Positions 1 through 6,436 of a stretch of 7,798 nt of DNA are shown piece after piece. Positions within the stretch are counted from its first letter, which is position 1. The number at the start of each line of letters is the position of its first letter. A program made the translations under genes and the position numbers. The DNA comes from JAAEQG01 sp023133475 (GTDB lineage: Bacteria; Planctomycetota; Phycisphaerae; UBA1845). The notes under the pieces were generated by a model that ran no database searches, was not told the origin of the DNA, and was given only the letters and a program-made list of their open reading frames with translations. The stretch lies in the NCBI GenBank assembly GCA_030631415.1, contig DAOVLE010000234.1, forward strand, positions 1 to 7,798, written 5' to 3'.

Positions 1-15
1 CTCCCCAACGGGGAG
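1..15. repeat. Perfect inverted repeat CTCCCC-AAC-GGGGAG
   Basis: Six-base-pair stem with a three-base loop at the very edge of the window. It may be part of a larger element or the end of a gene outside the window. Confidence 0.5.
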
Positions 16-44
16 CGTGGAAAACGGCGTAATCACAGTTGTAG

Positions 45-61
45 GGCGGGTTTCACCCGCC
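45..61. repeat. Perfect inverted repeat GGCGGGT-TTC-ACCCGCC
   Basis: Seven-base-pair GC-rich stem with a three-base loop, embedded in GTAGGGCGGGTTTCACCCGC. This looks like the dispersed REP-type intergenic palindromes of high-GC genomes, but only one copy is in view. Confidence 0.55.
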
Positions 62-188
62 GTTGTGGATGAGGTTCTCGGCCGAGTTTTGCCCAAGGAA
101 TTTCCGCTTCCCCGCTACGTGAGGCAATGCGGATGACCGGGGGCAACAAAGCGTGGTATCCGAGGCATCACGCCGGCGCAGGGCACGC

Positions 189-217
189 TTGACCGCATGT
201 CAAGAAATAGGTATGAT
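189..217 (+). promoter_or_regulatory. Orphan sigma70-like promoter facing the 3' end of gene C
   Basis: TTGACC (189-194), a 17-base spacer, then TATGAT (212-217). Each box matches five of six consensus bases and the spacing is ideal. Transcription would start near 224 and run into the antisense strand of gene C. No gene follows on the plus strand. Confidence 0.4.
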
Positions 218-239
218 GTCCCCTTGTTTTTCCGACTTT

Positions 240-279
240 CTCAGACTGGCGGGATAGGCGGCACGGGCAAGCGTCTGAG
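240..279. repeat. Inverted repeat CTCAGAC / GTCTGAG
   Basis: Seven-base-pair stem (240-246 with 273-279) around a 26-base GC-rich loop, starting about 16 bases after the predicted start of the plus-strand promoter. No T-run follows on either strand, so it is not a standard terminator. Confidence 0.35.
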
Positions 280-364
280 GCGAGGGGCGATTGCCGAGCG
301 AGCGTCTCTCGAATCGGGGAACGCCTATGCCGCCGCAGTTCTTGAGATATGACTTAAGACCAGT

Positions 365-2245
365 TTACCTGACAACAACACCGATTCCAGCCTTGCGCGA
401 TTCCGTGAACAATCCTTGGAAGACTGCGAAGTCGAACAGATCAACGTGCCCATCGCCATCAACGTCGATGCATTCACAGCCGTCAGCGATGCCGTTGCTC
501 GGCCCATGAAGACCGTTCTCCAGGAGCGCATAATCATCCAGATTCACATTCCCGTCGCCGTCGAAGTCGCCTAAGCCCGGGGACGCCAGCGTCACCACGG
601 CGGTTACGCTGTCGGTGGGGCCGCAATCGTCCGTGACCACACACGAGTACGTGCCGGCCTCGGCGGCCAGGTGGCAGGGCGACGTGGCGCCGAGCAAGCT
701 CAGGCCGTTCCGCTTCCACTGATAGCGCAACTCCCCGCTGCCTTCGGCCACAACGCAAAGCTCATGGGAATGTGCGGCGCAAGCCGTCCCGCCGACAGGC
801 TGAGACGTTATCGTGGGCGGAACACACAGAACGGTAACCGTTACGGCATCGCAGTCGTAGCTCCAGCAAACGCCGTCAAATGCGCGGGCATGGTAGGTCG
901 TTGTTTCGACCGGGCTCACCATGATCAGATCGCCGCTGCCCACCAGGGTCTCGCCGCAACCGCCCGTGTACCAGTTGATTGTTGCCCCCGGGACCGAGGC
1001 AGACAGGTCCGCCGATTCGCCCGCGTGGATGGTCGAGGGGGCGACCTCGGCGTTGGTGGGTGAGTGGGGTAACGGCCCGCCCCATCTTACGAGTCTGTTT
1101 GCACTGGGATCGCCGCTGGTCGTGAATGTTCCGCCTGTATACAGTCCGCCGTCGTATGACGACACCGCCAAGTCGTACACCTGTCCGTTAAGGTCGGCTG
1201 CCCCGACCTCGGACCAGTTGCTTCTGTCCCACCTGGCGATGAACCTGATGGGCACTCCGCCGGCTGTCGAGAAGTTGCCCCCGGCGTAAAGGGTTTCCCC
1301 TGCACCATCGTCGAAGGTAGCTAACGCCCAAACGTGGTAGGAAGCATCGGAGTTCATGCCGTCGCCGAGTGCGTGCCAGGAAGTGCCGTCCCATCGGGCA
1401 ACCTTGTTGGCCACCACCTCCGTCCCATCGCTCTGATACACACGGTTGAATTGCCCTGCGACGTAGAGTGCACCGTCCCACACGGTAAAAGCCTCGACGT
1501 CGTTGTTGGCTCCCTGACCAAGCGGCTCGAGGGAAGCGCCGTCCCACCTGAAGATGTAGTTGGCGTCCGGATTGCTACCGGCGGCCTGAAAGTATCCCCC
1601 GACATAAAGACCCTCGCCGCAGTCATCATCGAACGTGCCCAGGGCCCGGATCAGGTCTGTGCTGCCAAGCGGGTCGCCCGGCAACGCGGACCAAACCGAT
1701 CCGTTCCACAGCGCGATCTTGTGGGCAGTGATGCCGCCGATTTCGTTCAAGTAACCGCCGGCGTAGAGATCGCCGTTGAAGAACGTCAGGGCGCGGATGC
1801 CAGTGTTGTTCTCTGACATGCCGCCGCCGACGTCCGACCACGAAGTGCCGTCCCACTTGGCGATGCGTTTCGTACCGGTCAGGCCGCCCATGTTCCCAAA
1901 TGCGCCCCCCGCATAGAGGAGGTCGTCATCCGACACCACAAGGGCGTACACGATTCCGCCGTTCTCCGCCCCGGTGCCCAGCGGTGACCATGCCACGCCG
2001 TCCCACCTGGCGACGTTCTTGGCCGGGTTGCCCCCGGCAAAGCTGAATTGCCCGCCGGCATACACGGCTGGGCCGATGCCCGAAGAGCGGTTGACCGTCA
2101 CCAGACTCCAGACTGTCGAGTTGAGCCCGGGGTCGCCGACGGCTGTCTCCCACGACGTGTCGCACTGGGCATGAGTAACCGGTATCGCGGGCATCAACAT
2201 GCTCACTGCGATGGCCAACGCCAGATGGCGAACTGTGCTGCACAT
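365..2245 (-). CDS. Secreted seven-bladed propeller protein with Ig-like domains and C-terminal dockerin module
   Basis: Encodes 626 aa. Residues 1-26 are a signal peptide (VRHLALAIAVSMLMPAIPVTHA|Q). Residues 28-393 hold seven repeats of about 50 aa, each with an ARWDGxxWxxLGxG strand and an LYAGGxF strand, so a seven-bladed beta-propeller is expected. The repeat resembles the 'WDG/YVGG' units seen in fungal Rax2-like proteins and many Planctomycetota proteins. About 395-472 is one Ig-like domain, and 474-553 is another (RYQWKRNGLSL...GTYSCVVTD). 557-616 is a dockerin-type pair of calcium loops (D560/D562/D564/N568/D571; D594/D596/D598/D602/D605). No catalytic motif is visible, so a binding or scaffold role outside the cell is the best guess. 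I chose the ATG at 2245 over one at 2293 because it gives a normal signal peptide and has AGAGGAAGG upstream. It lies 66 bases after the protease stop with no visible terminator, so it is probably in the same operon. Confidence 0.94.
   Translation of the reverse strand: MCSTVRHLALAIAVSMLMPAIPVTHAQCDTSWETAVGDPGLNSTVWSLVTVNRSSGIGPAVYAGGQFSFAGGNPAKNVARWDGVAWSPLGTGAENGGIVYALVVSDDDLLYAGGAFGNMGGLTGTKRIAKWDGTSWSDVGGGMSENNTGIRALTFFNGDLYAGGYLNEIGGITAHKIALWNGSVWSALPGDPLGSTDLIRALGTFDDDCGEGLYVGGYFQAAGSNPDANYIFRWDGASLEPLGQGANNDVEAFTVWDGALYVAGQFNRVYQSDGTEVVANKVARWDGTSWHALGDGMNSDASYHVWALATFDDGAGETLYAGGNFSTAGGVPIRFIARWDRSNWSEVGAADLNGQVYDLAVSSYDGGLYTGGTFTTSGDPSANRLVRWGGPLPHSPTNAEVAPSTIHAGESADLSASVPGATINWYTGGCGETLVGSGDLIMVSPVETTTYHARAFDGVCWSYDCDAVTVTVLCVPPTITSQPVGGTACAAHSHELCVVAEGSGELRYQWKRNGLSLLGATSPCHLAAEAGTYSCVVTDDCGPTDSVTAVVTLASPGLGDFDGDGNVNLDDYALLENGLHGPSNGIADGCECIDVDGDGHVDLFDFAVFQGLFTESRKAGIGVVVR
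1067..2164 (-). repeat. Seven propeller repeats of gene C (residues 28-393)
   Basis: YAGG-type strands start at residues 61, 110, 160, 213, 260, 319 and 368, giving spacings of 49, 50, 53, 47, 59 and 49. The paired W(D/N)G strands occur at about 79, 129, 178, 232, 283, 337 and 386. The N-terminus begins half-way through a unit (TSWETAVGD) and the last unit ends after VRWGG. The two ends together complete one blade, as in a ring closed by strands from both termini. Confidence 0.85.
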
Positions 2246-2311
2246 GGGCAACCTTCCTCTCGTCGTCGCACGAACGGCGATTCTGTCTCCCACCCGGTGA
2301 CCGAAGATGAC
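2246..2311 (-). other. 66-base gap between protease and propeller genes
   Basis: Contains the gene C ribosome binding site. I see no stem followed by a T-run on the minus strand, so read-through from gene B into gene C is likely. Confidence 0.6.
2252..2260 (-). promoter_or_regulatory. Ribosome binding site for gene C
   Basis: Reads AGAGGAAGG on the minus strand, six bases before the ATG at 2245. It supports this start over the in-frame ATG at 2293. Confidence 0.65.
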
Positions 2312-5300
2312 TTACATGCCACCACTTCGTACCGCAGGCAGATCGATCGGGGTAACGGTCATGAAAGGCTCCTCAGCCGTCGGTGCACGGAAGCCCGCAC
2401 CGGCGTTGACACACTGGACGTTTACCCAGAAGCCGGAGTGGGGATCATTCGGTGGATCTTCGATCTGATAGTCGCATGCCCATTCCCACTCCTCGGTCCC
2501 GGCGTTGTACGTCGCCATCCCGAAGTAATCTGCGGTGGAACCCGCCTCCGCCTCCTCGGCGACGATCCAGCCGGCATAAGCCGTGGTGAACTCGACCACC
2601 AACCAGACGTCGTCCGGAAGCGTCACCGGGGTCGGGAAGGTGACCGCAAGATTCAACACCTGCCCATTGTCGGGAAGCCCGGTCCCCGATGTGTAGGTGC
2701 CGGGGATTGGTGCCCCACCGGCACAGGGAGAAGCATCATAGAACGCCGTGCTCACGTCGAACATGCCGCCCCCACCGCCATAAACTGCTATCTCGAAGTA
2801 AGACAAGTCCCGAGCGGTGCCGGCCAGGATCAGGTCGTCGGCCATCGGCTTACCCGGGTTATATGACAGCGAAGCCGGATCGATCTCGTTCTGATACTCA
2901 GGGCAGGCAGCACCGCAGGACGTGCCGTCTCCGTCGTAGCTGCCCCCGGCCGTGGCACAGTCGGCTGCGGTCATGACCGTGCAACGCCAGTCGACCAGGT
3001 CGCAACACGCGCCGATATTCAGCCCGGTGCAATCCACGGTCCCGCAGGTGGTGTCGTCGCCCATGTAGAAACCGCCGGCGGCAGCACAGGAGGACACCGT
3101 GCCTTCGGTGCAAGTCTCATCCGAGTGGCAACACGCACCCTCGCCCTCGGGCACTTCCACACACTGCATGTTGGCGTAGAAACCGGCGTATTCGTTGGGT
3201 GGGCCTCCGAACCAGGAGTCGCAAACCCATGGCGGGTCGTCTTCGCCGAAAAGATCATCCGTAAAGCCGACCTCCGCCGTCTCCGCCAGAACCCATCCCG
3301 CGTCGTTCGAGGAGAACGTGGCCACCATCCACACCGTGTCCGGAATGGTCACCGGGTCCGCGGACAAATCGGCTGAAATGACGTACATGTAATCGTCGGC
3401 TGGAATGGCGTTCCAGGCGGCCTGAGTCCCGTTGATCAGCGTTCCACCTTCGCCAGGGCAGTCGTCGTACAGCTCGACGACCACGTCATAGGTTCCCCCA
3501 CCCGTGCCGTAGACGGCGAGATCGTAGTAGATAAGCCCACGAGCGGTTCCGCTCAGGGTGATGTCATCCCCCATGGCTGAAGACGCCCCCGGTGCCCAAT
3601 ATATCGTCACGGTTTCGATGTCATTGTGGTACTCGGGCGCCGTCGTCGACCCGCAGGTCGTGTCGGGCCCTTCGAAAGTGCCGCCCAAAGCCGCACAGAT
3701 ACCCGGCGAGGTAAGAATGCAACTCCAATCGCTCGGGTCGTAGCACGCACCGAGATCGGTGAGAGAGCAGTCCACCGAAGCGCAAGTGGTAGTCTCGCCG
3801 ATGAAGGTCCCGTTCTCCAGATCACAGGCAACCTGCGTGACCTCGACACAGCTTTCGTCCGGCAGGCAGCAGGCACCCAGCGCGGCGGCGGAACAGTCGG
3901 TTGTCGAGCAGAGTGTATCATCGCCCTGATAGCTGCCGCCAGTCATGTCACACATTGCCTCGGTTTCCTCCGCGCAGCTTTCATCCGCATAACAGCAGGC
4001 GCCCGTGGGCAGGACGGGGCAATCGGTCGAGGCACAGTCGGTGCCGGAGCCTTTGAAGGACCCGGCCGTGACGGCGCAGACCGGCTCGCTCAGATCGAGA
4101 CACCCCCCATCCGAATAGCAGCAGGCTCCCTCGCAGGTCGCGCTGGTGCAGATGGTGCCGTCGCCCATGTAGGCCCCACCGGTAGCGGCGCAGTGAGCGG
4201 GGCTGCCTTCCGCACAAGTGCCATCTGAATGACAGCAGGCACCCACCGGCGTCGTGCAATCCGCAGCCTCGCAGGACATGCCCACCCCGCGGTGAATCCC
4301 ACCGGCGGCGCTGCAGTCGGCAGGGGTCTCCACCGTGCAGCTTTCGTCCGGATGGCAGCAGGCCCCCAGGCCCGACGGCGGGCAGGTCAACTCGCCGCAG
4401 TCCGTGCCCAGGCCCTGCAGGGTTCCCTCGGCCGTGGCACAGTCGTCCGGCGAAAACACGTAGCACCCGCCCGTCCAGAAGCAGCAAGCCCCCAGGCAAT
4501 CCACTGCGGCGCAGTTCGTGCCGTCGCCGAGATACGTGCCGCCGAACGCGAAGCAGCCGTCCGGGTCGCCCTCCGTACAGGTGCCGTCATCGTGGCAGCA
4601 CGCGCCTTCGTGCACGATCACTCCCGTGAACGCGCCCTGCAACAAAGCGAAGTCGGCCAGGTCCGCGTCGCCGTCCTGGTCGAAGTCCGCACACGCACAA
4701 CCGCTCGCCGGGGCAACTTCCGGACCGCCCATACACGCCTCGAACAGCTCATAGTCAACCAGGTCCACGTCGTCATCCACATCCAGATCACCGCCCGCCG
4801 AACCGACGGTCAGCAGGAACGTCTCGATCGTCTCGCCGGCGTCGTTGATCGCCCGGATCGAAACCGTGTACGGCAGCACGTCCGGAACCGCGCCCGGCCA
4901 GAACACCACCCCGGAGCTGGGGTTGATGGTCATCCCCGGCGGGCCGCTCAAGAGGGCCCAATCCAGGATCGGGTTCATGCACGTCGGGGCGGTCAGCACC
5001 GGCGTCGGGCCGGTGTAGTCGATCCCGCATTTGGTGACCTGGTCGGCAATCGGCACTATCACCGCAGCCGCCTGATGCACCGCCACGCGCAGCGTCTGCA
5101 TCGTGGTTCCCGCGGCGTTGGTCGCCCGCACGTCAAGGTCATACTCGAACGGGGCTTTGACCGGTTCGGGCCAGGAGATTACCCCGGTGTCCGGGTCAAT
5201 GGTCATGTCCGGTTGTGGATTATCCAGGCTCCAGATGATTGGAGCCGTGTTGATCGGGTAGTGAACCAGGGGCGTCGGACCGGTGAACGGCTGATCGCAG

Positions 5301-6436
5301 GTGATCACCTGTTGACTGAACGGCTCAAAGGCCGGGATGGCCTGGGCGATGGTGAACGGATCACAGGTAATGGCGTCGTTGTTGTCCTCGTATTCCTCGA
5401 CTACCTCGTTGAGATCATCGAGCATGCTGCCAAAGTAATACGACCCCGGAAGCAGGTCAGGAACGTCGATCTCCACACTGAACTCATAGCCGTCGTCGGC
5501 GAGCAGATCCCAACGAGTGTCACCCATCAACAGGTCATCGGTATCCACCACGTCGTCCAGCGAAAAATAGAACCCCTGATGCACGTCAGCCACACTCACC
5601 GTGCCTAAGTTCTCGATCACACACCAACCGGTGAGCACCTCGCCGGGGGTGACCGTAAGAGGATCCACGAACGCCGGGACTGCCTTGCCGAGCGAGGGGC
5701 CTTGCGAACAGTAGCCGGCGCCCGCCAGGTCCACCTTCGTCTCCGGTGTTCCGGGATAGAGGAAGCGCACGCCCCGGCGGTCGTCGGTGTGCAGTTCGAC
5801 GATGTTGTTTTGCCCGACCGGTCCGCCGGCAGGGTAACCGGGGTTCATGGTGGCGATGAACCACGGGCTGCCCGGCGGTTCGTCGCCGATGGGGTCGTGC
5901 CCCAGCCCGATCCCGTGCCCCAACTCATGCGTGGAAACCAAATAGAACGAAAATCCGTTATACGGCGTGGGGTTTGCCGTCACCTCACAATCCGGGTTGG
6001 TCAGCATGTGCCAACCGACGTTCTCGGGGAAGTCGCTGAAGAGGATGTCCATGTCGTACCACAGGTCCGCGTTGCTGACCATGTAGGTCACCCCGAGCAC
6101 GCCGGGGTCCAGCCATTCCGCCGGTACGGCTGCGGTGTCGCTGTAGCCGTCGTAATGATCCACCGTCGGGTCTTCGGGCAGCCGGTAGTAGGTGTATTCA
6201 AAACCGCCTCCCCACACGAAGGTCCACTGTCCCATGGCCAGTTGAATGATGGTGTCCGTCTCACTTCCTTCGGGGAAGGTGCCCGGCGAGAGGTAGCGCA
6301 GGCTCTGTCCGCCGGACCAGATTACGTTATACCCGCCGTAGCTGAAGTACGAAAAGCCGTCGGCACGGTCGCCGCCGACCCACAGCAGGGCGACCGCCAT
6401 TATCAACAACGTCGAGGCGCGGAGCAGAAAGGTCAT
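2312..6436 (-). CDS. Secreted multi-domain matrixin-like zinc metalloprotease with Cys-rich repeats
   Basis: Encodes 1374 aa. Residues 1-27 are a signal peptide (hydrophobic core LLIMAVALLWV, site ADG|FS). Residues 28-229 are a matrixin/M10-like catalytic domain: the strand DLWYDMDILFSD (124-135), the zinc motif HELGHGIGLGH (H170, E171, H174, H180), a Met-turn at M197 (ATMNPG), and the closing helix DDRRGVRFLY. About 252-365 resembles CARDB. About 366-455 and 458-545 are two Ig-like domains of the 'MTIDPDTGVISW' putative-Ig type. 549-604 is a dockerin-like pair of calcium loops (D550/D552/D554/D558/D561 and D584/D586/D588/D592/D595). 611-931 and 1100-1178 hold ten GACC cysteine repeats. 932-1092 and 1178-1342 are two copies of a beta-rich domain often seen in Planctomycetota. 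The catalytic residues are complete, so I infer active extracellular proteolysis; the substrate is unknown. The chain is strongly acidic, with only six lysines. It is coupled to gene A through an ATGA overlap. Confidence 0.96.
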   Translation of the reverse strand: MTFLLRASTLLIMAVALLWVGGDRADGFSYFSYGGYNVIWSGGQSLRYLSPGTFPEGSETDTIIQLAMGQWTFVWGGGFEYTYYRLPEDPTVDHYDGYSDTAAVPAEWLDPGVLGVTYMVSNADLWYDMDILFSDFPENVGWHMLTNPDCEVTANPTPYNGFSFYLVSTHELGHGIGLGHDPIGDEPPGSPWFIATMNPGYPAGGPVGQNNIVELHTDDRRGVRFLYPGTPETKVDLAGAGYCSQGPSLGKAVPAFVDPLTVTPGEVLTGWCVIENLGTVSVADVHQGFYFSLDDVVDTDDLLMGDTRWDLLADDGYEFSVEIDVPDLLPGSYYFGSMLDDLNEVVEEYEDNNDAITCDPFTIAQAIPAFEPFSQQVITCDQPFTGPTPLVHYPINTAPIIWSLDNPQPDMTIDPDTGVISWPEPVKAPFEYDLDVRATNAAGTTMQTLRVAVHQAAAVIVPIADQVTKCGIDYTGPTPVLTAPTCMNPILDWALLSGPPGMTINPSSGVVFWPGAVPDVLPYTVSIRAINDAGETIETFLLTVGSAGGDLDVDDDVDLVDYELFEACMGGPEVAPASGCACADFDQDGDADLADFALLQGAFTGVIVHEGACCHDDGTCTEGDPDGCFAFGGTYLGDGTNCAAVDCLGACCFWTGGCYVFSPDDCATAEGTLQGLGTDCGELTCPPSGLGACCHPDESCTVETPADCSAAGGIHRGVGMSCEAADCTTPVGACCHSDGTCAEGSPAHCAATGGAYMGDGTICTSATCEGACCYSDGGCLDLSEPVCAVTAGSFKGSGTDCASTDCPVLPTGACCYADESCAEETEAMCDMTGGSYQGDDTLCSTTDCSAAALGACCLPDESCVEVTQVACDLENGTFIGETTTCASVDCSLTDLGACYDPSDWSCILTSPGICAALGGTFEGPDTTCGSTTAPEYHNDIETVTIYWAPGASSAMGDDITLSGTARGLIYYDLAVYGTGGGTYDVVVELYDDCPGEGGTLINGTQAAWNAIPADDYMYVISADLSADPVTIPDTVWMVATFSSNDAGWVLAETAEVGFTDDLFGEDDPPWVCDSWFGGPPNEYAGFYANMQCVEVPEGEGACCHSDETCTEGTVSSCAAAGGFYMGDDTTCGTVDCTGLNIGACCDLVDWRCTVMTAADCATAGGSYDGDGTSCGAACPEYQNEIDPASLSYNPGKPMADDLILAGTARDLSYFEIAVYGGGGGMFDVSTAFYDASPCAGGAPIPGTYTSGTGLPDNGQVLNLAVTFPTPVTLPDDVWLVVEFTTAYAGWIVAEEAEAGSTADYFGMATYNAGTEEWEWACDYQIEDPPNDPHSGFWVNVQCVNAGAGFRAPTAEEPFMTVTPIDLPAVRSGGM
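2402..3877 (-). repeat. Composite ~246-residue duplication in the protease C-terminus
   Basis: Copy 1 covers about residues 854-1099 and copy 2 about 1100-1345. Each contains, in order, a standard GACC repeat (854; 1100), a five-residue linker, a variant GAC repeat with DxxDWxC (896; 1142), then a beta-rich domain of about 160 residues. All landmarks are offset by 246. Matching segments include LSGTARGLIYYDLAVYG / LAGTARDLSYFEIAVYG, VTIPDTVWMVATF / VTLPDDVWLVVEF, and AGFYANMQC / SGFWVNVQC. The copies are clearly homologous but well diverged. Confidence 0.88.
3644..4606 (-). repeat. Eight tandem six-cysteine GACC repeats (gene B residues 611-931)
   Basis: Seven complete 37-residue units begin at residues 611, 649, 691, 732, 770, 812 and 854. 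Each has exactly the spacing CC-x5-C-x7-C-x13-C-x4-C, a GACC start and a central GG/GT-x-x-G turn. They are separated by 1-5 residue linkers. An eighth unit at 896-931 is degenerate: it starts GACY and lacks the final Cys. The regular six-cysteine pattern in an exported protein implies three disulfides per unit. These are protein repeats; at the DNA level they are diverged. Confidence 0.93.
4623..4792 (-). other. Dockerin-like calcium-binding module in mid-protein (gene B residues 549-604)
   Basis: Two EF-hand-like loops separated by a cysteine-containing linker: DLDVDDDVDLVD (550-561) and DFDQDGDADLAD (584-595). The acidic residues at loop positions 1, 3, 5, 9 and 12 are all present. It sits between the Ig-like domains and the Cys-rich repeats, whereas such modules usually end a protein, as in gene C. 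Confidence 0.8.
5897..5929 (-). other. Zinc-binding active site of the metalloprotease (HExxHxxGxxH)
   Basis: Codes for HELGHGIGLGH, residues 170-180 of gene B. Three histidines (170, 174, 180) would bind zinc and E171 would be the general base, as in metzincins. A Met-turn methionine follows at residue 197, and the 'DDRRGVRFLYPG' segment at 218-229 fits the end of a matrixin domain. Confidence 0.9.

Larger units (their letters stand above)
1..364. other. Intergenic region downstream of gene C
   Basis: No convincing gene on either strand. It holds two perfect short hairpins at the left edge (1-15, 45-61), a 10-base palindrome CTCGGCCGAG followed by TTTT (77-90), a sigma70-like promoter on the plus strand (189-217), and a 7-bp stem (240-279). 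I found no clear rho-independent terminator for gene C on the minus strand, so its end may be Rho-dependent. Confidence 0.6.

Noticed and set aside
240..279. Stem considered as terminator for gene C
   Set aside because: On the minus strand it is followed by an A-rich run, not T residues, and it lies 86 bases or more beyond the stop codon.
285..330. tRNA-like TCGAATC segment near 308-314
   Set aside because: The flanking bases do not form a five-pair T-stem, and no matching acceptor or anticodon arm is found.
2048..2866. 272-codon open frame on the plus strand across the B/C junction
   Set aside because: Antisense to two well-supported genes. The protein is Arg/His/Gly-rich and matches no family.
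3644..4606. Regularly spaced similar DNA units that could suggest a CRISPR array or satellite
   Set aside because: The units are coding repeats (37 residues plus short linkers) with conserved cysteines. The DNA is diverged and there are no identical repeats with unique spacers.
4229..5608. 459-codon open frame on the plus strand, antisense to the protease gene
   Set aside because: It lies opposite a gene with clear domains, has an Arg/Ala/His-rich low-complexity product with no signal peptide or motif, and is the expected shadow of GC-rich codons on the opposite strand.
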